A stretch of DNA of 64,000 nt from Hymenopus coronatus. Its lineage: Eukaryota; Arthropoda; Insecta; Mantodea; Hymenopodidae. How positions within the stretch are numbered: position 1 is the stretch's first letter; every line of letters begins with the position of its first letter. This document shows positions 45,884 to 57,805 of the stretch, piece after piece. Under the pieces are notes generated by a model. The model was not told where the DNA came from. It was given only the letters and a program-made list of their open reading frames with translations, and did no database searches. The translations under genes were made by a program, and so were the position numbers. The DNA is taken from NCBI GenBank assembly GCA_030762935.1, contig CM060895.1, positions 29,936,501 through 30,000,500 of the forward strand, in the 5' to 3' direction.

Positions 45884-46090
45884 TTCCCGAGATCCAAGGT
45901 TCATATCCGGAAGAGGGCGATGGATTTTGTTTCAGGCGTAAATATTCTCAACATTGCTTCCTTCAAAAGGACAGTAAACCCGATGGTCCCTTGTCGTAGA
46001 TTTACGTACATAAAATAACCTCAAGTCTGGTAGAAGCCTCTGGAAAGCATTTTCGGCCTTTCGTGCCCAATAAGAACCATAACAGTTAAA
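45884..46090 (+). repeat. SINE-B copy
   Basis: It shows 'gagatccaaggttcatatcc' (B-box position) and 'ccgatggtcccttgtcgtag', and then atttacgtacataaaataacc and 'ctttcgtgcccaataagaac'. The order matches the copies at 52 kb. The A-box part is weak. Confidence 0.65.
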
Positions 46091-46204
46091 GAGTGTCCAT
46101 AAATAAAACTCAATTTAATTTCGGACTATTTACGCGAATGTGAGAGAGAAAAGCCTGTGAGATTTGAACCGTTCTTGAGTCAATGTCTCAACCTTCGGCC
46201 ACGC

Positions 46205-46440
46205 GTGTCGGCAAACTATTTGACAAATAAATGCATATTTTTAATTTTCTGCGAATATCCTATAAAATCCTATTCTTTCGGAAGGAATGTTGTAGATATA
46301 TTTTTCTATAATAGGTAAACCATAATGGATAGACAAAAATGTACTGCACAGAAAATTATCACTTATTTATAACACATAACTTATTTCGAATGACTTTTTA
46401 GTGGCAAGTCATTTTCGGAAAATGCATTATTGGTTTGAAA
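46205..46440 (-). repeat. PAL-H internal fragment
   Basis: It shows 'ttgacaaataaatgcatatt' and 'aataggtaaaccataatgga', and then tagacaaaaatgtactgcac. Both ends are missing. Confidence 0.6.
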
Positions 46441-47585
46441 TGTGTTCACTGTTCACTTGTTTCTCGCAAAATCGTAGAGCGACTTTGGAATTTTTTAAGG
46501 CTAGCATAATATAGCGTCCCTCACTTAAACAACTGACTGCCTATTCGGTTCCTCTCTCCCCTTTGTACCACGAAATGTAGTGTGTAAATATTTCTGTAAA
46601 GGTTTAACTTGAAAATGTAGGAAGCAGATTGGAAAGTCCTCTGAATGAAGCATACAAGATGTCTGCATGAAGTCCTGAGAGAATCGTTTGTTTTAACAAA
46701 TGCATCATCTGCTGAGGCCACGTGGGAGCTAAACTACAGAATCTTCTGCACAGAAATTATGATCGAGTCACAAATTGCTCATTTGGAACAGTAAGAAAAG
46801 CCACTTAGTTGAATTTTACGATCTTTTCTTTGTGTACACTTTATGTCCTCAAAGTGGCCATTAGCAGAGGCAGCGCTGCTCCATTCTCGCGGTTTCTGTC
46901 GCTCGTCATGGTTCTGTACTTCGCTCTTCATGTGCACCTCTGCTTATTGTTTCTCAATTATGCCTTTTATACACTCTTTTTGCTCTTTCGTGGCTGGCTC
47001 GGCTTCTTTTTGGTTCTGTATATCTCTCTCCTCTCCATTTTCAGACTGTGTTGGTTTCTTTAATCTGAAGCGCCGTCCTCACTTAATTGCAGTTGGCGCA
47101 CCGTCTTTATACACTTTGCTGGATCACTAAATGTCTCGGTGCGTATTCGCTGCTGCACTAACGAGGTGCAATAGTATAATGTCCTTTGCTGGGAAAAGTT
47201 AACAAGCAAACTCTTTAATCTTTTATGGTTTCAAGGAAGTACAGTCACAAACAAGTACACTAACCTACTCATTCCCCATCTTGCTGGCCACACACCAAGG
47301 ATCATGATGTGATGCCATGTCACTTTTTGCTCTCCGTTATTCTAACCAAACACTTTCTTAAATTTTCTGACATTGTTGATTAATGCAGCCAATTTGTATT
47401 CCAATATAGGTTAAAATGGCATGGATATAATAAGAAAGGTGATTAGCATCTACTATCAAAACTGTTATGATAATGTGGGTTATTGATGCCTCATTCACCA
47501 ATCAGAATAGAACTCAAGTCTTATATTTCTGAAAATATGGTGCTCAAACACTAATAACTGAAATCTTCTCTCTTACATCTATTTT
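46441..47585. other. unassigned; possible decayed minus-strand coding patch
   Basis: Read on the minus strand, 47068-46845 gives LKKPTQSENGEERDIQNQKE, then AEPATKEQKECIKGIIEKQ, a stop, and AEVHMKSEVQNHDERQKPRE. This charged composition looks more protein-like than chance. It could be a decayed exon or gag-like segment. The hydrophobic plus-strand frames here are its mirror. The rest shows nothing. Confidence 0.25.
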
Positions 47586-48347
47586 CATTTACTCTACCAC
47601 GTGTTATTTGCATAGTAGGTAGGTAGAAAAGGTATTATATTCCACCCAAAAATCATGTCGAGATTTCACTGGAAATATGTTTTGAGGTCTTCTGAAATCC
47701 CAAAAATATGTTTAGAATAAGGTTCGTGTCTGCATGTGTGTGTCTCTAAACAGCATAACTCAAAAACGAAAAATTGACCAAATATCAAACTTTCTATTTA
47801 GCTTCAGCATCTTTCAAGGATATGACACGAAGATTTTCCAGAAACTCCCCACTCCATACTAACCTGTACATGGAAACTTTTTGAACATTTTTAACATTTC
47901 TCAAAAATAGCTCTAAGAATTTTGAATGAAATGTTATATGTTTTAAAGATCTGTAAGAGATAAGAAAAACACTAGCTACATACAAATTTAGATCTCTCTA
48001 AAGCACACACTCTATCTCAGATATTTCTATTTTATTTATTTTTGTGGAGTTAACAATTTCCAAGATATTCTTTTTTTGGTATAAATATTCCAATACCTTT
48101 TTAAATGGGAAGAGGTTTTTGGCCATGCAAAGAGAATCGAGTTTCAAGGTCATCACACTAGAGAAAGGATTTGCCTATCGCTTTAGCCTAGTGTATTTCC
48201 TTATTTCCCTTCTGCTTACAAGAAAGTAATAAGAACAATAATTGATGTTAATGTTTATCTAAATTAGCATGAAGTAGAGAATAAGATGTTATAAGAATAG
48301 TTTGTTACAGAATAGTAGAAAAAGTCATGTGAATGGGACGCATCAAC
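47586..48347 (-). repeat. PAL-H copy
   Basis: The 3' hairpin is scrambled (ctaccacgtgttatttgcat). The box is readable as 'cgagatttcactggaaatat'. The 5' end is 'tgggacgcatcaac'. The block between 'ttaaagat' and 'ctgtaagaga' is deleted. Confidence 0.8.
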
Positions 48348-49739
48348 TTTTTTAAATTCTTATAGTCTCTGCTTCGATTTGACTAGGGATCTAGAAAACT
48401 ATTCTCAGAAACTTTTTTTGTCCATTACTGATGGTTGGTATAAACTGTAAAAATGGTGAGATTTGGTAATTTGTGAACTCAGACAGGCTGTATAAGATCT
48501 AATACGTGATAACACATGCAAGCCATTTCAGCGATTTCATGAAAAGTAACAAAAAATTATATGCTCTCGTATTGTAATTATCTCATTGAATTCTCCTTTT
48601 ATTAATTATTTTTCTGAGCTAGTTTTATTGCGTTTAAAACTCACGAGTTGTCACAGACTATTTCGAGACTGAAGGTTGAGAGTTAGCCAGCCTATTAGAT
48701 TACTATCATGTTACGGACTAATTACTGAGGAGCAGCTGGTGGAAGTGACGAGGTTCATTATTATTATTATTATTATAATTATTATAATTATTATAATTAT
48801 TATTATTATTGTTACTATTGTTATTATGTATATCATTTTCTCCACTACCCACGTCTAAACCACTTAAACTGAAGTTATAAATAGATAGGCACGCTTATTA
48901 AGTGACTCTTTAAACATTGTGTTCTAGCAAACATTTTTTCATTGTTATTCTATGCTCAAAATACTCCACACGATGCAAAATTTTATTTATTTGTTTCAAA
49001 ATCGTTCTGCTGTCCCTTAAAACTACATTTAATAAAATAATCAAACACTTTTACGAAGTAATGCTCCAATAATGAGAAATTATGTATTAACTTTTAAAAA
49101 ATAAGAGTTTTGGAGAGTATAAAAAGTAATAATTGTTCTACAATAATTAGGCGTTAGTATAAAACTCTAATAAAAGCACATCGCGTGGAACATTTTTATT
49201 AGGACAATGAATTTAAAAATTATTTACATAACCATATTAACTAGACTTGTGAAACGTTGTAAAATATCACTTCTGTGTATACATTTCAACGATATCTTAC
49301 TGTGGATCTCACAACTGTTCACAGATGCAATATCTTAAGGACTTTATTTTGCTGCCATAAAATGTCAATAATCTTGTACAAAAAGAAAAGTTTTCTATAT
49401 ATACCACTTTTACAAGATAGCTAGCATTTGTATGTCATAATACCTGGGAAAGTGGAATGCGAGGTTGTGAAACATTCATTTAATAGCCGAGAAAGAGGTC
49501 TCTGAAGATTTGGGATCCAAAATAACATAACGTGGCTCATAGAGAATATGTACATATGTATTTCCTTGTAATATGAGTTTATTTTAACAAATATTAAAAA
49601 TACAAAATTTTGACCAAATACATGTTTCGTTATAGCCGCCCATTTTGAGCAGTTTCGGCAAGTACACAAGGTCAACGGATCATATAACTGTAAAAATGTT
49701 CTTACCACTACAAAAAACAAAACGCTTAAGAAGTAAAAG

Positions 49740-49742
<3 letters not shown>
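48348..49742. other. AT-rich sequence with an (ATT)n tract
   Basis: An imperfect ATT/ATA triplet array spans 48757-48812. Otherwise no repeat or frame is supported. Confidence 0.45.
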
Positions 49743-49743
<1 letters not shown>

Positions 49744-49773
<30 letters not shown>

Positions 49774-50063
49774 TGTATGTATGTATGTATGTATGTATGT
49801 ATGTATGTATGTATGTATGTATGTATGTATGTATGTATGTATGTATGTATGTATGTATGTATGTATGTATGTATGTATGTATGTATGTATGTATGTATGT
49901 ATGTATGTATGTATGTATGTATGTATGTATGTATGTATGTATGTATGTATGTATGTATGTATGTATGTATGTATGTATGTATGTATGTATGTATGTATGT
50001 ATGTATGTATGTATGTATGTATGTATGTATGTATGTATGTATGTATGTATGTATGTATGTATG
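49744..50063. repeat. (ATGT)n microsatellite, about 80 pure units
   Basis: There are 320 bases of uninterrupted ATGT/ACAT repeats. I see no interruption in the pure part. Long open frames (MYVC repeats on plus, YIHT repeats on minus) are products of a repeat that lacks stops and are not genes. Confidence 0.98.
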
Positions 50064-50209
50064 CAATTATTTGGTCTGTACTCTTCAACACATTTGTCAT
50101 TTTCTTGTCGCTATCCTGTGTTTTTCCAGGATGTTATGGAAAGAGTATGGAATTTCAAGGCCAGTATATACCGACTAGCTTTAACATGTGATTGCCGACT
50201 CGGCTTCCT

Positions 50210-50345
50210 CTTGTACCTATAACGAAATGAGAAACGAAACTATTTACAAATATTTATTTTGGTTACCATGAAGCAGATATAATAAGAATAGTCTGCAGAA
50301 GCTACACAAAAATTAGCGAAAGTCACATGGATGTAACACAAAGGA
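50210..50345 (-). repeat. PAL-H 5' fragment
   Basis: It shows 'tacctataacgaaatgagaa', 'ggttaccatgaagcagatat' and 'agtcacatggatgtaacaca'. Only the first 130 bases of the family are present. Confidence 0.55.
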
Positions 50346-51614
50346 TTCTTTCTGTACTAAAGAAGCAGAGCTTTATCATCCTGAATCAGGTTACGCTTCG
50401 AGAGTTGTTTGTAGTCACTTTAAAATAACTTTAGCTGACTTTTAAATGCTACTTTTATAGTTATTCCCAACATATTGCAACCCCTTAGGTTAAAATTACA
50501 CTATAGAATAAGTTTGCTGGAGGATATTAGTATTTTATGATAAATAGTTCAGAAAACATTAAAATGTAACCGCAATGGTGCATTAATTACACTTGTTGAG
50601 CTTTAGGCTGATGCTTTCCTGAAAAAATCCAAGTTTCCTACTTACATACAGAAAGCAGGGAAAATTAATTATGCCCTGCCTTCGTGTTTTACATGCTAAT
50701 CTATAAGGTGCTTTGCCAAGCCCACTAACTGGGGAGAATAAGCTCCATGAATATACAAATTAAATTACATCAAAAGATAAGTTCGTTTGCGCTCAAATTA
50801 AATGGATACCTTACCTCATATTTGCATAAATGCATGGTTTAGGGTCCGATCACAATTTTCTTGTTCTAAAACGCATACACAAAGATTCTAGTCACCTCAT
50901 GATACTTGCTCGGGCAATAATCACACGCGATGTAACGACTCCATTGCCGCCGCTGTTGCCCTTGAGAACGGCATCAAACCTTGATAGGAACTCTTCCCTG
51001 TAGGTTCAAGAAAAAACTGAACCACTAGCATTAGTGGTTACATTTCTACTGGCCTGCCCACAAAACTTAACAAAAAGGACTGCTTGCTACGTGCAGACGT
51101 CTTCTCGTCGCGGTAACACGGAGTTTTCATATAATGACTCACTGGCTTTCTTGTGACCTTACAACCATAGCCATTTCTTCAACAAAGTGTGACTTTAACA
51201 GTTTCTTCTTTAAGAGCAAGCCTATTCTAAACAACTCTTACAGCAGATGACTGAACATATCACTGCTAAGTAGAATATTCAATGTATACGTCCTCAGCGT
51301 TTGATAACAGTAGGTTCAAAGAAACAGAGTGGGAAGAAAACTGATGTACAATAGAAACAGTGAAGGTTTCCAACAAGGAAGGGACTTGGTTCAAATGTAT
51401 GTACTGCTTTATTTAAAATATATACACGGATTAGGTTACTTAAAACATCGAGGCAAGCTGACTTTAGGTCACCGCATTCTGTGAAGAGTTTTGCAAGTTG
51501 TTTCCTTCAGGCTCAGCACCTTCCAGAAAAGTATGTGAAACTTCGCGAACTTTCCAGTGCCACTGCCTAAAATAAACAATCTGTATAGCAAGCACTCTGG
51601 AAACGTGCGAAACT
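50346..51614. other. unassigned sequence
   Basis: It becomes GC-richer after 50920. No named repeat is seen. It may include more of the LINE that follows, but I cannot show it. Confidence 0.4.
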
Positions 51615-52230
51615 TTGGCCGTGAATTTTGAATTGACATCACAACTAATCCGTCAACTGACTTCAGAGCATTTGTCCAGCATGGCTTACAGTCTTGTGTC
51701 CATTAAGTGGGTTTCATTTAGAGAGCTTCGCTCAATCATCCAATTTTTACCCAAGAAGGCCCCTGGGAATGATCTTGTCCCACCGGTTGCGTTGGAGAGT
51801 TGGAGCACTCCCCGTGGAAGACAATAGCATTTCTTGCCTCCTTATATAATGCGATTTTTAGCAAGCATGAAAACATATTTATGTTACACAATATGCATTC
51901 CACGGAGAGTAATAAGTAAACATTTCAACCAATTACGAACTGCCAGAAAACACCCAAACACCCAGGCTGGGACTGCCTAATAAATGCAGTTGAGATGCAA
52001 TTAAGTTACTCTCGTTGTGGTGCCTAGACATAAGGAAATCTACGGCAATGAAAAAAGCAGATGCGCTGGCAAGGAAAATATTCTAGCCAATCATTTACTG
52101 TACCAGAACCTGTTGACGTTTCTTTAAATACTGTCGAAGAATCATTGCTGGATTATTTATTCCCACAAACGACAATGAATCTAAACAGAAGGATGCGAGC
52201 AGAAGGATATAAAAAAATTAAAAGTAAAAT
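51615..52230 (+). pseudogene. non-LTR retrotransposon relic with RT and RNase H pieces
   Basis: At 51708-51800 the frame reads VSFRELRSIIQFLPKKAPGN, then DLVPPVALESW, the 'L--KKAPG-D--P--L' motif at the N-terminal side of LINE reverse transcriptases. At about 52015-52075 LVVVPRHKEIYGNEK and, after a one-base insertion, ADALARK give the RNase H motif (WVPGHxxIxGNExADxLA in intact elements). Having RNase H after RT points to an I/R1/LOA-type lineage. The 200 bases between lack most of RT, so the element is internally deleted and dead. Confidence 0.65.
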
Positions 52231-52231
52231 A

Positions 52232-52491
52232 TCCTCCTATTGGTATAGTGGTTACCATGCTAGCTTCTTGTGCCCAAGGTCGTGGGTTCAAACCCTGCGG
52301 AGGGCCAGGAATTTTTCGGGAGTAAAATCCTTAGCATGACTTCTTTCGGAAGGGAAGTAAAGCCGTTGGTCCCGTGTCATAGATTTACGGCACGTAAAAG
52401 AACCTCAAGCCTGATGGAGAGACCTCTGAGCAAAATTAAGTGGTCTTGCACGCCCAATATAGAATGGGACGCTGAGAACCACATTTACATT
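52232..52491 (+). repeat. SINE-B, best copy
   Basis: The tRNA-like head CTCCTATTGGTATAGTGGTT runs to GGGTTCAAACCCTGCGGAGG. The acceptor-like CCTCC and GGAGG can still pair, and the D arm has GTGGTTA as in tRNA-Glu-type heads. The body has 'ttcgggagtaaaatccttag', then 'gatttacggcacgtaaaaga' and 'gcacgcccaatatagaatgg'. B box GGTTCAAACCC is at 52285-52295. Confidence 0.85.
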
Positions 52492-52584
52492 TTTTCATTC
52501 TTTAATTGTCCATTGTCGGTGCTCAATTTCTATTCCAAATGCTTCTTATTAATGTTCAATTTGGGAAGTCACATTAATATGAGT

Positions 52585-52841
52585 CGCCCTTCGTGGTGTA
52601 ATGGTTACCATGCTAACTTCATATACCCAAGGTCGCGGGTTCAAACCCTGATGGATTTTTTCGGGTGTAAAAACCCTTAGCATGCCTTCCTTCGGAAGGG
52701 AAGTAAAGCTGTTGGTCCCATATCGTAGATTTACGGCACGTAAAAGAACCTGAAGTCTGATAGAGAGGTCTCTGAGCAAAATTAAGCGGTCTTTCACGCC
52801 CAATTTAAAATGGATCGCTGAGAACCACAGTAGATAAAGAG
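52585..52841 (+). repeat. SINE-B copy
   Basis: It is highly similar to the copy 350 bases upstream and in the same orientation. The head is CGTGGTGTAATGGTTACCAT and the body ends 'cgcccaatttaaaatggatc'. The overlapping minus-strand frame is an artefact. Confidence 0.85.
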
Positions 52842-53269
52842 GGTTCATAAATAACATGCCATTTTTTGACATTAATATGGACATCCTCTTTAACTGTATG
52901 CCTTAGAAATGATACCTGTCTCAATACAACTCTAATTTGTATACATTTGTCATACTGAGAAACTAATTATTGAACAATAAAAGATGAACTGTTGTTCTAT
53001 ACCTAGTCCTTTTGCGCATAAATGTGCAGTTTGAAGGTTGTACGCTCCCTAGTGAGGAAATTGCGTAGTAAACCGCACCCAAGAGCAATACTAAATTTTT
53101 TAGCAATTTTAATCTTTGAAATTAGTTTAGATAATGTCATCGCAAGAATGTAGAAGCAATTAATATCCCTTTGTTATGTTTTATTTCAAGTCGGCTGGCT
53201 ACATGGGTCTTATTACGACAGACAGGAAAATTAGGTACACGAGTTTATATAACTTTTTATTTTATGTAT
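52842..53269. other. AT-rich sequence, nothing recognised
   Basis: No repeat or coding frame is supported. Confidence 0.45.
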
Positions 53270-53980
53270 TACCTTCTCTACGCCGTAGATAGTGGATAGA
53301 GAAGGTACTGTATTCCACCCAAAAATTCGATACCGAGATTTCACCGGAATATATGTTTTGAAGTTCCCTGAGCCCAAAAAATGTTTAGAAAAAGGTCTGT
53401 ATGTGCGTGTGTGTCTGGACAGCAAAGCTCAAAAACGAAAAGTCGGTTAAATACCAAACCAAGTACTTAAGTTCGGCATCTTCCAAGGATACGACACATA
53501 GATTTTCAAGCAAATCCCATTACAAAGTACCCTTTCCATGGAACATCTTTCGAAAACTTATTTTTTCAAAAATGGCTCTAACGATTTTGATTAAAATACT
53601 GTATATTAAATATATTAATATCACAAAGTGTATATTTTGAGTTTTAAGGAAATAAGTCTCTGGAGAGCTCTTCATTTTGGTTGAGTTTTGCAGGCTTTTA
53701 CATAACGGTTAAACCGTAAGAGATAGACAAAAACTTAGTGCACAAAAAATTTAGATCTTGTTAAAAAACATCATTTATATCTTATACGTTTTTCTTGAAG
53801 AGTTGGCAGTTTGAGATATTCGTTGTTATTGGTTCAAATTTTAAACTAATTAAATTTTCTCATACGGTACCATGCAAAGCGAACCGAATCTCAATTGTTT
53901 CACAAGGCGCCCAGCTTTTAAAAGATTTGACTGTCGCTTTAATGTTTTGTAAAACTAGAGAAAGTGGAGAACACATCAGA
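53270..53980 (-). repeat. PAL-H copy
   Basis: It begins directly with the hairpin arm 'accttctctacgccgtagat' and lacks the terminal TTTTTACTTTC. The conserved box and 'gaacacatcaga' 5' end are present. A deletion removes the 'tatggtactcccttatttca' block near the 5' end. Confidence 0.82.
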
Positions 53981-54624
53981 TTTATTTATTTTTAAAGTTC
54001 ACATCTCTTAACTAGGTAGGCCGTATCAAAAAATGAATGAATGAAATGGATAGAATTATATTGAAATGATCAGCTTAGAATTAGTCCACATTCATCTTCT
54101 CAGGATAAGGCAGAGCCCCGGAAAAACCATTATTCAGGTACTTACCCAAATCGAGATTCGAATCGGGAGCTTTTGAAAATGAATCAGAACCGCTAAATCC
54201 GCACAAAGTTGAATAACAATGACTATTGTTTTCGTTAGACACAAACTCATATATAATACAATCGTTTTAATTACCCTTATATTGAATATTATTTTCTGCA
54301 GTATATACAGTTAATCCGATTTATCATGTGCAGGTTCACTCTTAGGGTAAAATCTTTCGAAAAACATATCATGTGAATATGTGCACAGCCTTTTGAAACA
54401 TGTTAACGGTATAAAACATTAAAATTGTTATATTTACAAATAATTCAATGTACGTTACTTGCAGCCATGTCGGCATATTTCGATTGCATTTCTAGTTTGC
54501 AATTTCGTCATACTGCACTATGATAATGAGGAATATGAATTCCCCCTCCCATAAAACGAAATCATGAATTGCGGACGTGAAAATGGCAGAATTTTGTCCA
54601 AGAACCTTCTTTTTCAAAGTAATT
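53981..54624. other. unassigned; tRNA-like SINE trace at 54095-54215
   Basis: On the minus strand, 'ggtttttccggggctctgcc' and 'ctcccgattcgaatctcgat' resemble a SINE head with a B box, but the copy is too worn to classify. The rest is AT-rich. Confidence 0.3.
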
Positions 54625-54745
54625 TTGCGTGCAAATAAACATAACACAGGACCAACGGCGTTACTTCGCACCAAAGGAGGCCGGGCTTGAACCCACAACC
54701 TTGAGTATTGGAGGCTAGCAGAGTAACCATTACACCACGGAATAG
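54625..54745 (-). repeat. SINE-B head
   Basis: On the minus strand, 'ccgtggtgtaatggttactc' and then 'ggttgtgggttcaagcccgg' give the head and B box. 'gcgaagtaacgccgttggtc' follows, and the body stops early, so this copy is 3' truncated. Confidence 0.7.
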
Positions 54746-54904
54746 TTTAAACATGTTCCAAATACTTGTTAAATATTCCGTAAAATTCAAGATAACAAAA
54801 ACGACTACTAAGGCAACCTAATAATTGATACGTGCAATCAACTATGACAACCTTCACAGCAATTGACAGAGAAACTTACGGTTTCGATGCTGTCGAAGAT
54901 TAAT

Positions 54905-55030
54905 GATGATGGGTTTTCGCAGAAGGAATCTTCCATGTGAATGGTGGTGATAATAATGGTGTTTTAGGGCGCTCAGCTGCTTGGTTATTAGTCCCTTTCT
55001 ACACAAATAGTGGAACAAGCCAATGATAAA
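54905..55030 (+). repeat. SINE-D segment
   Basis: A gataataatgg run is followed by 'gttttagggcgctcagctgc' and 'ttggttattagtccctttct'. It pairs with the segment at 17284. Confidence 0.5.
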
Positions 55031-56280
55031 AACAAATATAAAATGAATCATAAGCAAAATAATAGCCAAAATGAAATATAAAATCCAGTGTAAAAGAACT
55101 GTCCATCGGAAAAAACAGAGCTGTTTCTTTAACAGTTACATATGTTATTTATTTTATCTCTCCATTTCACACAACCCATTCATCAAAATAGTTGCGTTTA
55201 GATACTTACTTCGTCCAAAATAATATTTATTGTTCTATACAATTCGGAATATTATATAGTAGAATTCAGTAATATGTTTAATGGTTCTTTTCTTCAAGCT
55301 TTAACTGAAAATTATTTCAAGACAAAAGTGTGTATTACTACTTGGATGAAATCTCATCTAACCTTATCTTGAAATGACAAGTGTGTCTTAGTTGCTCTTG
55401 TCCTAATCCCCAGTCTTTGGCACGCAGTAGAAGTTAGCTTGATTTTACTAAGTGAATAACTTTTCACTTTTGGAAGGACTTGCATCTTTGTTGTGTGAAG
55501 AGGTGTTTCCACTTAGTTTTACGACTTCCTTGAGGAAATACGAGGTTTGGCAACAGTAGAGTTAATCGTGTGTAGAGAAACTGATTTTCATGGTTTGCAT
55601 TACGTTGCAGGAAAAACATTCACCGACGAAAATTACCATTAACATACCACCGGAATGAGTGTAGGTCTTCAATGGGACCAGTGTCTTCGGTACTAAACGC
55701 CTTCTAAACATAAGGAATGCCTTTAATAAACTTAAAGGTAGTTTGCTTGACAGGTCCAAGGCAGTTTCCTCGAGACATCAAGTTTGGGCTTGGTCAAACT
55801 GAGGTTATCAAACTGATGCAATGTAAACTTTCCAATTATGGAACTGAATGTAGGAAGAAACCGTTAAAATATTGGTATGCTATATATTGAATTAGTACTA
55901 TTAAAACGATACTAAATTAGATGCATAAAAAAGCAAAATTAGGACAGGAAAGAATTAGAAGAGATACGTACTGAAAACCAAAACATAGGAAATAATAAAG
56001 TAGTTAGACAGCTTAAACTGCAAGTATAAATGTACTTTTGCTGGAATCCAGTAAACATAGGTATATGTAGCTGTAACAGAGGAAGTTAAGTAGTTGTGTA
56101 GCGTTAGTTAGATGTAGATTTAACTGTGCAGTTAATAACTAAAGTTGTATTAATTGTTACTTCTGCAAACCAGGAATGACAATGTAAATATAATGAAATG
56201 GAAAAGTAACAAAGAGAAAATTTGCATATGACATTCTGACATAGGAAACAAAGTGTTAAAATTTGCACGTTATCTGTAAA
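55031..56280. other. unassigned sequence
   Basis: A minus-strand frame of 65 codons (55562-55759) lies in a moderately GC-richer patch at 55340-55800. No domain is recognised. The 55850-56280 part is purine-rich AT sequence. Confidence 0.35.
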
Positions 56281-56896
56281 TTTTTACCTTCTTCTACACG
56301 TACTATATACATGTGTACAGAGAAGGTATTATACTCCACCCAAAACTCAATACCTATATTTCACCGGAAATACAAGTTTTAGGGTTATCTGTATAAAAAA
56401 AAAATCTGATGTGTTCCATTCCCATGACTTTCTCTACATCTCTTCAACAACTTATTGTTAAAAAGATTATGCTTTTATTTACTTCATGCTAACCGAGAAA
56501 AAATTGGAAGAAAATTAGCTTCCTTGTAAGTAGAAGCGAAATAAGGAAGTACCATAGGTTAAAGTGAGAGTCAAAAGCTGGTTGCTATGTGACTAAAGTT
56601 CCTTTGTTTGTATGGACAGGAGTTGACAAATTCCCGTATGAGAAAAATACAGGTATTTAAAGCTGAAACTAATAACAAGGAATGTCTCAAATACGACCAA
56701 CTTCACAAAAAAATGTATATAACGTGTTTAAAAGACTCGACTATCGCTTTAGCCTAGTGTTTTCCCTTCTACTTACAAGGAAGTAAGTAATTAGACCATT
56801 TCTGCTAATGTTTATCTCGATAAGCATGAAGTAGATCGAAAAATAAGCTTTTAACAATAATTTGTAGGGAAAGTCACGTAAATGGAATACATCAGA
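56281..56896 (-). repeat. PAL-H copy rearranged around an inverted 5' piece
   Basis: The minus-strand 3' end is 56281-56399 (tttttaccttcttctacacg to 'gggttatctgtat'). A plus-strand 5' piece, TCTGATGTGTTCC... to 'caaaaaaatgtatataacgt', fills 56405-56722. A minus-strand 5' piece, 'tttaaaagactcgactatcg' to 'aatacatcaga', closes it at 56896. The junction at 56400 is again an A run. The missing middle of both parts implies deletion after nesting. Confidence 0.75.
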
Positions 56897-57194
56897 TTTT
56901 TATGTATGTTGCGGGAACGCTCTATCTAATTTACAATCAATATATAATGTATATCTGCATATAAGCTATAATTTTAAGTTGATTGGCGAAGTTATGAGAT
57001 GTTAATTTTATAAATATTAATTGTGTATCACTGAGTAGACAATGCCTTTATCCATGTAAAAATAAGGAAACGTGCATAGCGAAACGTTATTTCGTTGAGC
57101 ATAGCTTTTATGGTATGGTATGGTATGGTATTATTATTATTAATAATAATAATTTCACTCTAGTTGAGGAACGCAAAATAGTGTATCACATTCG
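56897..57194. other. AT-rich spacer with (GGTAT)n and triplet runs
   Basis: The pentamer GGTAT repeats nearly four times at 57111-57130, and ATT/AAT triplets follow to 57155. No other feature is present. Confidence 0.7.
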
Positions 57195-57300
57195 AATTAA
57201 ATTTTAGAATCGAGATTTCACCGGAAATGTACGTTTTGAGGTATCCGAAATCCAGGGAATTAAAACCGGGCCTGTATATGAACACTTAAAACTCCAAAAA
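57195..57300 (-). repeat. PAL-H 3' fragment without hairpin
   Basis: It shows 'aatcgagatttcaccggaaa', tgtacgttttgaggtatccg and 'tatgaacacttaaaactcca'. Both the hairpin and the 5' two thirds are gone. Confidence 0.6.
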
Positions 57301-57805
57301 TACAGAAGCCCAGTATATAAGTAATTACATAATATAGTTAGGTCCGAATTTCTAAAACGGCTGTAGCTGCTGATTCAAATATAAGAATGAGAGTTGATTT
57401 GATTGAATACCACGAATATCCAAAGTATTTTATAAATAGCACAATTTCCTCTCTTCAATCTCCCTTACTTGGCAACGCAAGAGACAAGACAAAATCTCGT
57501 GGCAGAATAAACGTTTGAAGTTATGTAAAACAGTTTCTTAATGTATATAAAATATTTGAAAATCTGATATTTATATTTGCGCATGAGCACATTAACAAAA
57601 TCTATTTGTGATATAAATAAGTTATTGCTGTTTCAGCATCTTATATGCAAGCAGCTGCTTAATTTGAAAGCATAATTTCTCCAAATATGTATTTTGATTA
57701 GCGTGTAAAAATTTAGAAATTTGCGGGAAATTCCTGTAATCATAATAGAGTTGGTATGAAAGGCTAAACACGTGTGTTAAGTTCCATGCTGTTGTAATTC
57801 TAAAA
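57301..57805. other. AT-rich sequence, nothing recognised
   Basis: No repeat or coding frame is supported. Confidence 0.45.

Noticed and set aside
46809..47130. Hydrophobic plus-strand frames resembling a membrane protein
   Set aside because: They are the complement of a charged, Glu/Lys/Gln-rich minus-strand stretch, which yields Leu/Phe/Ser codons. The membrane look is a mirror effect.
49645..50222. Several long open frames (MYVC and YIHT repeats) on both strands
   Set aside because: They are the six-frame shadow of a pure tetranucleotide repeat that contains no stop codon.
52232..52305. A tRNA gene
   Set aside because: The head keeps a B box and part of the acceptor stem, but the D and anticodon arms do not fold properly. 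It is joined to a SINE body present in several other places.
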